DNA from: UBA2334 sp964396895
GTDB lineage: Bacteria; Pseudomonadota; Gammaproteobacteria; Burkholderiales; Burkholderiaceae_C
Direction of reading: 5' to 3'
Assembly: GCA_964396895.1 (NCBI GenBank)
Contig: CAYNGJ010000011.1
Coordinates: forward strand, 1-64,000
DNA length: 64,000 bases
The position numbers were made by a program, and so were the translations under genes. This document shows positions 54,187 to 62,148 of this stretch, piece after piece; positions within the stretch are counted from its first letter, which is position 1, and each line of letters opens with the position of its first letter. Under the pieces are notes generated by a model that saw only the letters and a list, made by a program, of their open reading frames with translations, did no database searches and was not told the DNA's origin.

Positions 54187-55641
54187 ATGCACCTCTTGAA
54201 TGAGCAACGGCACACACGCAGGGCTTTTTTAAAGCGCAGCGCACAACTGGCCCTGGCAGGCACGGCAACGCCCCTGGCCATCAACCTGGCGGCGCTGGGT
54301 GAGGCGGCGGCCTTCAGCGCCACCGACTACAAGGCCTTGGTGTGTGTTTTTTTGTATGGCGGCAACGACTACGCCAATACCGTGGTGCCGTTTGATGACG
54401 CGCAGCATGCGCTCTACGCGCAGCTGCGTGGCATGGGTGCCGGAGGGGCCCTGGTGATTCCCAAAACCAGCTTGGGGGCAACGGCCTTGGCACCCACGGT
54501 GGCGCTGCCTGCAGGCATTCAGTACGCATTGGCACCTGAGATGGCGGGCATGGCGACGCTGTTTGCACAAGGGCGGCTGGCGGTGCAGCTGAACGTGGGC
54601 CCGCTGGTGGTGCCTTTGACCAAGCGGGAGTATCAGCAGGCGGCGCTGCCGCAACCACCCAAGCTGTTCTCGCACAATGACCAGCAGTCGGTCTGGCAAG
54701 CTCAAGGGGCCGAAGGATCGACCAGGGGCTGGGGAGGCAACATTGGCGACCTGGCGCTGTCCGCCAATGCGGACGCCATGTTCACCTGCATTTCGGTGAC
54801 GGGCAATGCGGTGTTTTTATCGGGTCAGAACGCGCTGCAGTACCAGTGCAGCAAGGCGGGCGCTGTGGCGGTGGATGCGGTGCGCGGCAACTCGTGGGGC
54901 CAGTTTTTATATGACCCAGCCATGCGCACTGCCTTTGCGCAGCTGATACAGCAACCTCACAGCCATGTGCTGGCCAATGAATACAGCCGCGTGATGCAGC
55001 GCAGCATGACGGCAGAGTCAAAGGTGAGTGCGGCCACAGGTGGGGTTCAGCTATCCACCCCGTTTCCAGCGGGCAACAGCTTGGCCGAACAACTGCAAAT
55101 GGTGGCGAGGCTGGTGGGGGGGCGCTCAACGTTGGGGGCCAAGCGACAGGTGTTCATGGTGTCGTTGGAGGGTTTTGATGTGCACGACAACATGGTCACG
55201 CGTCAGCCTGCCTTACTCAAAAAGCTGAGCGAAGCCTTGACTGCGTTTGACGCAGCCCTGTTGGAGTTGGGTGTGCGTGAGCAGGTGACCACGTTCACGG
55301 CCTCTGATTTCGGGCGTTCCCTGACCCTGAATGGTGACGGCACGGATCATGGTTGGGGCGGGCACCAATTTGTCATGGGAGGGGCAGTGAAGGGCAGCGC
55401 TTTTTACGGCACGCCACCACCGCTGTCTGTGGGCAACACGGACGCCCCCCAAGACCAGTGGCACGTGGGCCAGGGCAGGTTGCTGCCCAGCACGTCGGTG
55501 GACCAGTATGCGGCCACGCTGGCGCGGTGGTTTGGCGTGTCTGACAGCGAGATGTTGCGCGTGCTGCCCAACTTGAGTCATTTTGGGTCTGCGGCGGGGC
55601 GCCCTGACTACCCAGTTGACGTGGGATTCATGCGAGCTTGA
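54187..55641 (+). CDS. DUF1501-family Tat-exported protein
   Basis: This 484-aa protein has a twin-arginine signal (RRAFLKRSAQLALAGTA) and the DUF1501 pattern (VCVFLYGGNDYANTVVPFDD near residue 52, a DFGRSLTLNGDGTDHGWGGH stretch near 380) typical of this alkaline-phosphatase-superfamily-like group. It starts 13 nt after the DUF1800 gene with AAGGAG upstream, so the two are cotranscribed. Function is unknown. Confidence 0.9.
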   Translation: MHLLNEQRHTRRAFLKRSAQLALAGTATPLAINLAALGEAAAFSATDYKALVCVFLYGGNDYANTVVPFDDAQHALYAQLRGMGAGGALVIPKTSLGATALAPTVALPAGIQYALAPEMAGMATLFAQGRLAVQLNVGPLVVPLTKREYQQAALPQPPKLFSHNDQQSVWQAQGAEGSTRGWGGNIGDLALSANADAMFTCISVTGNAVFLSGQNALQYQCSKAGAVAVDAVRGNSWGQFLYDPAMRTAFAQLIQQPHSHVLANEYSRVMQRSMTAESKVSAATGGVQLSTPFPAGNSLAEQLQMVARLVGGRSTLGAKRQVFMVSLEGFDVHDNMVTRQPALLKKLSEALTAFDAALLELGVREQVTTFTASDFGRSLTLNGDGTDHGWGGHQFVMGGAVKGSAFYGTPPPLSVGNTDAPQDQWHVGQGRLLPSTSVDQYAATLARWFGVSDSEMLRVLPNLSHFGSAAGRPDYPVDVGFMRA

Positions 55642-55674
55642 GAAAATACACGCTTTTGCTACCAAGCACACACC

Positions 55675-56943
55675 ATGACAACCCATGACCGCTCAGCTTC
55701 TACCCACACGTTTGCTGGTCATTGGCGTGGTTGGCCACCACTGGCCGCATGGACAAGGTGGCTTGCGGTTGGCCTGTTGACGCTGGCATTGGGCGCCTGC
55801 GGCGGTGGCAACTCCGACCCCGGAGCCGATGCAGGTGACCCTGCCGCCGTGCCTGCGCCCGCTGGCGCGGGGGACTTCAAGGCTGCGGTGTGGCTCAACA
55901 CCCTTGAGCCGCTGGACATTGCCAATGCACTGCAAGCTTCAGGCAAAAATCTGCAAGGGGTGTCGCCGATGCACACCGTGTCCAACTACCGGCTGGAGTA
56001 CATGACCACCGATGCAGATGGTCAACTGGTCCGCGCGTCAGGCTTGGTCAGTGTGCCGCTGAAGACGCCGGGGGCACTCAGTCCAGTACTGGGCTATCAG
56101 CATGCCACCATTTTTTCGGATGCCGAAGCCCCCAGCAACCGGGCCATTCCGGGAGAACTGGCGGTGGCACTGGCCTCGATGGGCTTTCTGGTGGTGGCAC
56201 CCGACTATGTGGGCTATGGTGTTTCCAAGGGTACGCCGCATCCGTATCTGCTGGCAGCGCCATCGGCGGCTGCGGTGGTGGACATGCACACTGCTGCCCA
56301 AGCCTGGCAAAAAGGTGCAGGCATTGCGGACAATGGCCAGCTGTTTTTGGTGGGCTATTCTGAAGGCGCCTATGCCACCCTGGCGGCTCATCGCGCCATG
56401 GCGGCGACCAACTCGGTCCACCTGCGCCGCCTTCAGTCGTCAATCACAGGGGCTGGCCCCTACAACGTACAGACCACGTTGGATGGGGTGTTGCGCACCG
56501 TGCGCGATGAAGAGCCGCTGCTGGGTGCGTTGCTCAACCCAGGCCTGTTGCGCTACTTGGGCAGCAGCGTCCGAAATGACGTGCGCCGCGCCATCCTCCG
56601 GCAACTGGTGCCCGAAAGTTCAGACATTGTGCTGGACGCCAGGTTTCTGGACCCATATCTGTCAGACGATGAGTATTTGGTCAACCGACAAAGCAATGTG
56701 CACAACTGGCTTCCGGCACAACCGGTGAGCCTGTACCACGGCAAGGATGACCGCACGGTGACTTACGGCAGTTCATTGAGCACCTTGCAAGCCATGCAAG
56801 CCCAGGGGGCTGGCACCATGGTCAGTCTGACGGAATGCACCGCCATTCCAAGCGACCACGGCGCGTGTCTGCTGCCATTTGTGACATTCATGGTGAACCG
56901 CATTCACGGCGCACCAGCACCTACCAGCCCACGGCCGATGTGA
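55675..56943 (+). CDS. Lipase-like alpha/beta-hydrolase lipoprotein
   Basis: This 422-aa protein has a lipobox (LALGACGGG) near residue 40 and an alpha/beta-hydrolase fold similar to secretory lipases: oxyanion region VLGYQHATIF, nucleophile GYSEGAYATL and a C-terminal Asp/His segment (PSDHGACLLPF). It may hydrolyse lipids or esters at the cell surface. It lies 33 nt past the DUF1501 stop and ends in a 23-nt overlap with the convergent gene on the other strand. Confidence 0.85.
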   Translation: MTTHDRSASTHTFAGHWRGWPPLAAWTRWLAVGLLTLALGACGGGNSDPGADAGDPAAVPAPAGAGDFKAAVWLNTLEPLDIANALQASGKNLQGVSPMHTVSNYRLEYMTTDADGQLVRASGLVSVPLKTPGALSPVLGYQHATIFSDAEAPSNRAIPGELAVALASMGFLVVAPDYVGYGVSKGTPHPYLLAAPSAAAVVDMHTAAQAWQKGAGIADNGQLFLVGYSEGAYATLAAHRAMAATNSVHLRRLQSSITGAGPYNVQTTLDGVLRTVRDEEPLLGALLNPGLLRYLGSSVRNDVRRAILRQLVPESSDIVLDARFLDPYLSDDEYLVNRQSNVHNWLPAQPVSLYHGKDDRTVTYGSSLSTLQAMQAQGAGTMVSLTECTAIPSDHGACLLPFVTFMVNRIHGAPAPTSPRPM

Positions 56944-58024
56944 TGGGCACGGCACTGGTCGTTTGCACAATGGCTGCGCGAATGGTGTCTGGCGTGCCAA
57001 CCGCCACGATGCGTGTGATGGTGTGAATGCTGGTGTCCACGATCCAGTTGGTGTTGTCCTTGACCAGGTTGCAGGTCAGGTCGGTCACTGGGTTGCAGGC
57101 TGGTGCGCCAGTAAGCCCCATGTACACCAGGTCGGGCAGGTTGGCTGACCCCTCACGCCGGCCAATCAGTCCTTTGACGCCGAACCCGGAGTAGATGGCC
57201 ACGCACAGGGGATTGCTGGCCAATTCCCCTGCGCACTGCATGACCAAAGACGTGGTCCGCACCTCGCGCAGGAAGTTGCGCTCCCAGGTCATGACGTTGT
57301 TGGAGCCAGTCAGTGAGTCTCGCAATGGCACAAACACCATGTCTTTTGGCTGGCCCAATGCCGTGTAGGCATAGGCAAAGGTCTGGTTGAGAAACATGGC
57401 GGGGGCTTCCGTCAAGTATTTGCTGAGGTGGGGCGCATCGTCAGACAACTTGTTGATGGCCATGGCCAGCAGCAGCACTTCCCGGGGCACGCGATGACCA
57501 TCACCCAGCAGCGCCCCGAAGTGGAAGAAGTAAGGAGCGGGTGCCACCTGGGCCAGCACAGGCCCTGTGCAACCGGGATCTGCGCCAGAGAGCGAGGTCT
57601 GATCCCCTTGGTACAGCAAGGGCTGCACGCCAAACAGTGTGCCGTTCTGCGCGGGCAGGAAGTCGAGTGGTTGAAAGTTTTGAATGTAATTCAGCCCCAG
57701 CGCAGGGGTGCGCCCCACGCAGTCCCCACCCAGCGTGGGGTTGTACTTGTTGCCACCTTCACTGCGTGAAGTGAGCTGAAATCCCGCACCGGCGTTTTCC
57801 CGGGGGACCACCACCAAACTGCCGCCGACACGCATTTCAGTGATCATGGGTGACGCCACGCCGTTGACAACCAGTCCGTTCATTTCGAGTTGAATGACGC
57901 CATTGCCCATGACCCCACCGGGGAGGAACGCGCCCTCGGAAGTCAGTTCGGTGGCAAATCCGGGCACCAGTTGTGTCAAAGTGGCAGCGAGTGCTATTGA
58001 ACGCGCGGCGGATAACAAATGCAT
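56921..58024 (-). CDS. Exported protein of unknown function
   Basis: This 367-aa protein has a signal peptide (RSIALAATLTQLVPGFA) and a compact mature chain with several Cys (GGDCVGRTPAL, GADPGCTGPVL, VMQCAGELASNPLCVAIY). I do not recognise the family. It is convergent with the lipase gene, overlapping by 23 nt, and divergent from the DUF2135-like gene. It is probably periplasmic or secreted. Confidence 0.7.
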   Translation of the reverse strand: MHLLSAARSIALAATLTQLVPGFATELTSEGAFLPGGVMGNGVIQLEMNGLVVNGVASPMITEMRVGGSLVVVPRENAGAGFQLTSRSEGGNKYNPTLGGDCVGRTPALGLNYIQNFQPLDFLPAQNGTLFGVQPLLYQGDQTSLSGADPGCTGPVLAQVAPAPYFFHFGALLGDGHRVPREVLLLAMAINKLSDDAPHLSKYLTEAPAMFLNQTFAYAYTALGQPKDMVFVPLRDSLTGSNNVMTWERNFLREVRTTSLVMQCAGELASNPLCVAIYSGFGVKGLIGRREGSANLPDLVYMGLTGAPACNPVTDLTCNLVKDNTNWIVDTSIHTITRIVAVGTPDTIRAAIVQTTSAVPITSAVGW

Positions 58025-58158
58025 AACAGATACCTGTTGGGTGAACCCTCACACCCCATTCACACGGGTCGAACCATGACATAGGTCAAGATATTGATAC
58101 CCCTGGGGTGTATAAAGAGGCTGTGACGCCTTTTTAACTCAGCAGGAGGATGACTCAT

Positions 58159-59241
58159 ATGCCAAAACCTTACTCTTTGATGGCCCGACTCGCAGCACTG
58201 ACGATTGCCAGCGCGGTGGGTTTGGTGTCGGCCCAGCAAGGGCCGGTCATTGATTTTTCCAGCACGTCCGGGACGGGGGTCAGCACCTCGGACATCTTGG
58301 TGGAGAACGTGCGCCTGTCGGTGCCGGTTGCCAACCCATTTGATCCGGCCACGACAACGTTCGTGACCACGCAGTACAACGTGATGTTCAGGTTCAACCC
58401 AGTGAACCTGCACTTGGAGCCTGTGGGCCTGAGCGACGCCAGCACCAACTGTGCCACGGCGGAAATTCAGGTGAACAACGCAGTGCTGGGACAAACGTCT
58501 CCGGTGGCTGGCGCCACTGTCACCATTGGTCGTCAGACGGTCACGACGAATGCCCAGGGCACGGCCACCTTCTCAGGCCTGCCTTCCGGTCCTGTGGGCA
58601 TCTCTGTGGTCGCCCCCAACTATGTGTTGGTCAATCAGGCCGCTTTGTTGCAATGCACCACCACCAACCGGGTCACCCTGTCGATGTCACCCTCGTCTGG
58701 CGCAGGGGCGTTGGCAGCCAACCAGTTCAGGGTCATTCTGAATTGGGGCGAAAACCCCCGCGACCTTGACTCTCACCTGACAGGCCCTGCTGCCGACGGC
58801 ACCTCCCGCTGGCACGTGTACTTCAGCAGCCGAACCAATGGCGATATGTGCGGACTGGATGTGGACGACACCACCTCGTACGGACCTGAAACGGTGACCT
58901 GCCCTCGCACGGCTGCCACCACATTGCGGCCTGGCATTTACCGATATTCGGTTCACCATTACGCCGGTACCGGCAACATTGGAACCGCCAGTGCTGTGGT
59001 CCGGCTTGAATTGGGCAATGGTCAGGTGTTCAACTACACCCCTCCCGCCGCCGCATACACCGGCAGTGGCAACGTGTGGACGGTGTTTGAAATCACCGTC
59101 AACGCCGACGGCACCATCAACCTGGCCAATGTGAACACTCTGACGCCAAGCGTGTCTGCCTCTGCGGTGCGCTCCAGTACCCCGCCCATGGGTGGTCGCA
59201 GCGAAGACCCTGCTTTGTTCAGCAACCTGGGCAGCAAGTAA
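58159..59241 (+). CDS. Exported DUF2135/YfaP-like protein
   Basis: This 360-aa protein has a signal peptide (LAALTIASAVGLVSAQ). A beta domain of the carboxypeptidase regulatory type follows (VAGATVTIGRQTVTTNAQGT, about residues 115-165). A DUF2135/YfaP-like domain lies at about 190-300 (NWGENPRDLDSHLTGP, WHVYFSS, LDVDDTTSYGPETVT, GIYRYSVHHYAG). ATG at 58159 is chosen because AGGAGG is 9 nt upstream; an ATG at 58150 is too close. The function is unknown; binding of a surface ligand is possible. Confidence 0.8.
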   Translation: MPKPYSLMARLAALTIASAVGLVSAQQGPVIDFSSTSGTGVSTSDILVENVRLSVPVANPFDPATTTFVTTQYNVMFRFNPVNLHLEPVGLSDASTNCATAEIQVNNAVLGQTSPVAGATVTIGRQTVTTNAQGTATFSGLPSGPVGISVVAPNYVLVNQAALLQCTTTNRVTLSMSPSSGAGALAANQFRVILNWGENPRDLDSHLTGPAADGTSRWHVYFSSRTNGDMCGLDVDDTTSYGPETVTCPRTAATTLRPGIYRYSVHHYAGTGNIGTASAVVRLELGNGQVFNYTPPAAAYTGSGNVWTVFEITVNADGTINLANVNTLTPSVSASAVRSSTPPMGGRSEDPALFSNLGSK

Positions 59242-59269
59242 GCGTCAGGTCGGCGGACACATTTCACAC

Positions 59270-59302
59270 TTGGTGGTCAGTGCTTCTGGGACTGGCCACC
59301 AA
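59270..59302 (+). terminator. Hairpin after the DUF2135-like gene
   Basis: TTGGTGGTCAGT (59270-59281) pairs with ACTGGCCACCAA (59291-59302), a 12-bp stem with one G-T pair and a 9-nt loop, 29 nt past the stop codon. There is no T run, so termination would be weak or Rho-dependent. Confidence 0.55.
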
Positions 59303-59317
59303 TGGTAAAGTTTGAAC

Positions 59318-59506
59318 ATGACTACACACGCTGACAACCCCACACCTGACATTTCCATGGACAAAATGCGGGCAGATCTCTTGGCGATTCTCCAAAAATC
59401 GGCAGCATCTGCCCCGCCAAGGCTGCCAGCAGATGCCACAGAGGCATCCACTGGCCAAGCAGCTCCGCCAGAGCAAGCCCACGAAGTACCGCCACAGGCA
59501 CGCTGA
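59318..59506 (+). CDS. Possible small protein
   Basis: This 62-aa open frame (MTTHADNPTPDISMDKMRAD, then an Ala/Pro-rich tail) is the only candidate between the hairpin and the protease gene. It has no recognised domain and no clear ribosome-binding site. It may not be a gene. Confidence 0.3.
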   Translation: MTTHADNPTPDISMDKMRADLLAILQKSAASAPPRLPADATEASTGQAAPPEQAHEVPPQAR

Positions 59507-59692
59507 AGCAAGTGCAATCGGCGCCTGTAGAGGGGTGACTCGCGAACATCGCTGACTACAAAACCTGTTTCTGTAGTACGCTGCGATTCGCCTGTCACGG
59601 TATCTTTTTACTGATTTCTTGTAGCACGTTGATGGGCGCTGAGGCTGGCGGCCACCCAGCTTGTTTCGTGCATTTTTGACAAGGAATCACCC
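59507..59692 (+). other. Non-coding leader region of the S8 protease operon
   Basis: I see no gene in these 186 nt. An AAGGAAT ribosome-binding segment precedes the protease start. The promoter is presumed to lie here but clear hexamers cannot be called. Confidence 0.4.
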
Positions 59693-61510
59693 ATGAAAAC
59701 ACACAGGGTTTTTCGATTTCCCACCCGAGCGCTGGTTGCTGCCGCATTGTCTCTGGCAGCCAGTTTGACCCACAGCGCAACCACCTGGGATCCAGCCAGG
59801 CCCACGGAGGTCAGACTGGACAGCTTGGTTTTTGGTGAAAACCGCTATACCGACGTGGTTATCACCGTGGCTGACTTACTCGGCTTCAGCCCCACTGGAC
59901 CTTTGCGCACGTACAACACCTTCAATCCTGCCAACGGCCACTTGACGATCGCGCAGCTGAAGGTTGGCAACCAGTCGTTTTACGACGTGGTGATCCGTGT
60001 GGGCGGCTTGGTGAGTGTTGGTGGAGGAGGGCCATTGACCGAGCTGACACCCACTGACCCGCTTTTCTCGGCCCAGTGGCACTTGAAAAGCACTGGCCAA
60101 TCTGGTGCCGGCGGCGCTTCAGCATTGCCGGGTGAAGACTTGAATATTGGCAAGGCCTGGCGGCTGGCCACTGGAACGGCCATTCAGATTGCGGTGATTG
60201 ACGACGGCATGGACATTCACCATGAGGATTTGCGCGTGGTGCCTGGCAAGAGCTGGGATTACCGCGTCAATGCGTATGGAGACCCCTCGTCGTCCACCAG
60301 CTCCCACGGCACCAGCTGCGCAGGATTGGCGGCTGCCATGGGCAACAACGACCTGGGGGTGACTGGTGTGGCCTTCAATGCGCGTGTGGTCGGCTACAAC
60401 CTCCTGGCAGCGACCACTGGAAGCTATGGCGCAGACGCCGTGACCAAGGATTTGTCCAACAACCACATCTACACCAACAGCTACGGCGCGGCAGATGGCA
60501 CAGGACTGATGTACCCAGATGACGCCGCTTGGTCCGAAGCCATTGCCACTGGCGTGACCCAAGGCCGAGCAGGCAAAGGAGCCGTGTATACATGGGCTGC
60601 CGGCAATGGCGCCCCGGTAGACCGCTCTGACTATGACGGTCAGGCCAACCACCCCATGGTGTTGGCCATTGGGTCGCTGAACAACCAAGGCAAAAAGTCC
60701 TCCTACTCAGAACCTGGCTCTAACTTGCTTGTCATGGCATATGGAGGAGAGTTCTGCGCCACCCAAACCACAACCACAACAGATGTGTCTGGTGCGACCG
60801 GCTACAACGATGGCAACAAAGCCGAGGACATTGCAGGTGCGCCAAATTACACACGCTGCATGAACGGCACCTCGGCAGCCACACCGCAAGCAGCTGGTCT
60901 CGCCGCTTTGCTGCTGGAAACGAACCCTGCATTGACGTGGCGTGACGTTCGAAAAATTTTGGCGACCACCGCACGGAAGAACGACCCGACCCACCCGGAC
61001 TGGGTCACCAACGGTGCGGGCTTTCGAGTGAACCATGACTATGGGTTTGGCGTCATCGACTCTTTCGCAGCGGTTCGCGCTGCGCAATCATGGACGCTGC
61101 TGCCTGCCCAAAAAACGGTGACTGGAGAAGCTTCGCTGCCCACAGCTGTGCAAATCCCAGACAACAGCCCTGCCGTCACGAGCACACTCAGCCTGCAAGG
61201 TTCTGGCATTTCTCAGCTGGAGTTTGTGGAATTGCGTGTGACATCGGACCACTCGAATGTGGGCGACTTGGAAATCACGCTTATCAGCCCTGCCGGCACG
61301 CGGAGCACCGTCTCAACCGTGCGCGGCTGCGTGACCGCACAGCAAGAACCTGTGACTTGCGGCTCCGGTCTTTCTGCTGGCTTCCGTTTTGGGGTGGCAC
61401 GGCTGATGGGAGAGGCTGCCGACGGCACTTGGACTTTGTCCATCAGTGACGGTAAAACAAACGATACGGGCACGCTCAGCGCCTGGAGCATTCGCGCACA
61501 TGGCTATTGA
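59693..61510 (+). CDS. Subtilisin/kexin-like S8 protease with P domain
   Basis: This 605-aa exported protease has a signal peptide (about residues 1-29). An N-terminal region with two related motifs follows (YTDVVITVADLLGF and FYDVVIRVGGLVSVGG). The S8 catalytic domain has Asp170 (VIDDGMD), His205 (SSHGTSCAG), oxyanion Asn305 (WAAGNG) and Ser394 (MNGTSAATP). A C-terminal proprotein-convertase P domain lies at about 475-605. It is complete and should be active outside the cytoplasm. The usual S8 inhibitory prodomain is not evident in it, but a prodomain-like protein is encoded 16 nt downstream. Confidence 0.92.
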   Translation: MKTHRVFRFPTRALVAAALSLAASLTHSATTWDPARPTEVRLDSLVFGENRYTDVVITVADLLGFSPTGPLRTYNTFNPANGHLTIAQLKVGNQSFYDVVIRVGGLVSVGGGGPLTELTPTDPLFSAQWHLKSTGQSGAGGASALPGEDLNIGKAWRLATGTAIQIAVIDDGMDIHHEDLRVVPGKSWDYRVNAYGDPSSSTSSHGTSCAGLAAAMGNNDLGVTGVAFNARVVGYNLLAATTGSYGADAVTKDLSNNHIYTNSYGAADGTGLMYPDDAAWSEAIATGVTQGRAGKGAVYTWAAGNGAPVDRSDYDGQANHPMVLAIGSLNNQGKKSSYSEPGSNLLVMAYGGEFCATQTTTTTDVSGATGYNDGNKAEDIAGAPNYTRCMNGTSAATPQAAGLAALLLETNPALTWRDVRKILATTARKNDPTHPDWVTNGAGFRVNHDYGFGVIDSFAAVRAAQSWTLLPAQKTVTGEASLPTAVQIPDNSPAVTSTLSLQGSGISQLEFVELRVTSDHSNVGDLEITLISPAGTRSTVSTVRGCVTAQQEPVTCGSGLSAGFRFGVARLMGEAADGTWTLSISDGKTNDTGTLSAWSIRAHGY

Positions 61511-61526
61511 TCACCAGGGGAAATTC

Positions 61527-62120
61527 ATGTCACTTTTTCATATGATCACGATTGGTAAATCCCTGCGTCAATCTGCCTTGCTTGGAAGGTGCATGGCATT
61601 GGCTGCTGCCCTTGGGGGACTGGCTGGCGTGGCTGGTGCGGCACAGGACTCCGTCACATATTTTGACGGAGCAACTCAACGGACCGTCACTCAGGACCCG
61701 CAATGGGTTGCTTATTTTTCGTCCCCTGCATCGGCAACAACATCGGTCAGTCGAGCCGCAGCAGATGGGGTTACTCCGTTTGTGACCCTGCACCGCACTT
61801 CTGACATTCAACCCAGAACGGCGACAACAGGTCGTGCCTCGCCGGTGTACCGAGAAGGTGACTCACCCGCAGGTCGGTTGATGGCCCTGCCAGGCGGTGT
61901 CCTTGTGCAGTTCAAACCAGACTGGACTGACTCGCAGGTTCGGGAATGGGCACTTGGCAAAGGGCTGGGCTTGGGTCAGAAACTCAACATCAGAGGTCAG
62001 TGGTGGGTAGTGAACTCGGAAGCCGGAGCTGCTTCGCTGGAATTGGCCAACGCATTGCATGCCTCAGGGTCAGTTCTCTCAGCCAGCCCCAACTGGTGGA
62101 AGCAAACGATGACCCGTTGA
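61527..62120 (+). CDS. Stand-alone S8 prodomain-like exported protein
   Basis: This 197-aa protein has a signal peptide (ALAAALGGLAGVAGA). Its last 75 residues read like the pro-region that precedes bacterial S8 proteases (GGVLVQFKPDWTDSQVREWA, LNIRGQWWVVNSE, LELANALHASGSVLSASPNWW), but with no catalytic domain. AGGGGA lies before ATG at 61527. It follows the protease gene by 16 nt, so it may act in trans as a folding chaperone or inhibitor for that protease. This is inference from sequence pattern. Confidence 0.7.
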   Translation: MSLFHMITIGKSLRQSALLGRCMALAAALGGLAGVAGAAQDSVTYFDGATQRTVTQDPQWVAYFSSPASATTSVSRAAADGVTPFVTLHRTSDIQPRTATTGRASPVYREGDSPAGRLMALPGGVLVQFKPDWTDSQVREWALGKGLGLGQKLNIRGQWWVVNSEAGAASLELANALHASGSVLSASPNWWKQTMTR

Positions 62121-62148
62121 GCGAGCGATGCGCACCATCGCCCAGGCG

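Noticed and set aside
58076..58087. TGAC-N4-GTCA palindrome before the DUF2135-like gene
   Set aside because: Too short and not matched to a known operator or to other sites in the window.
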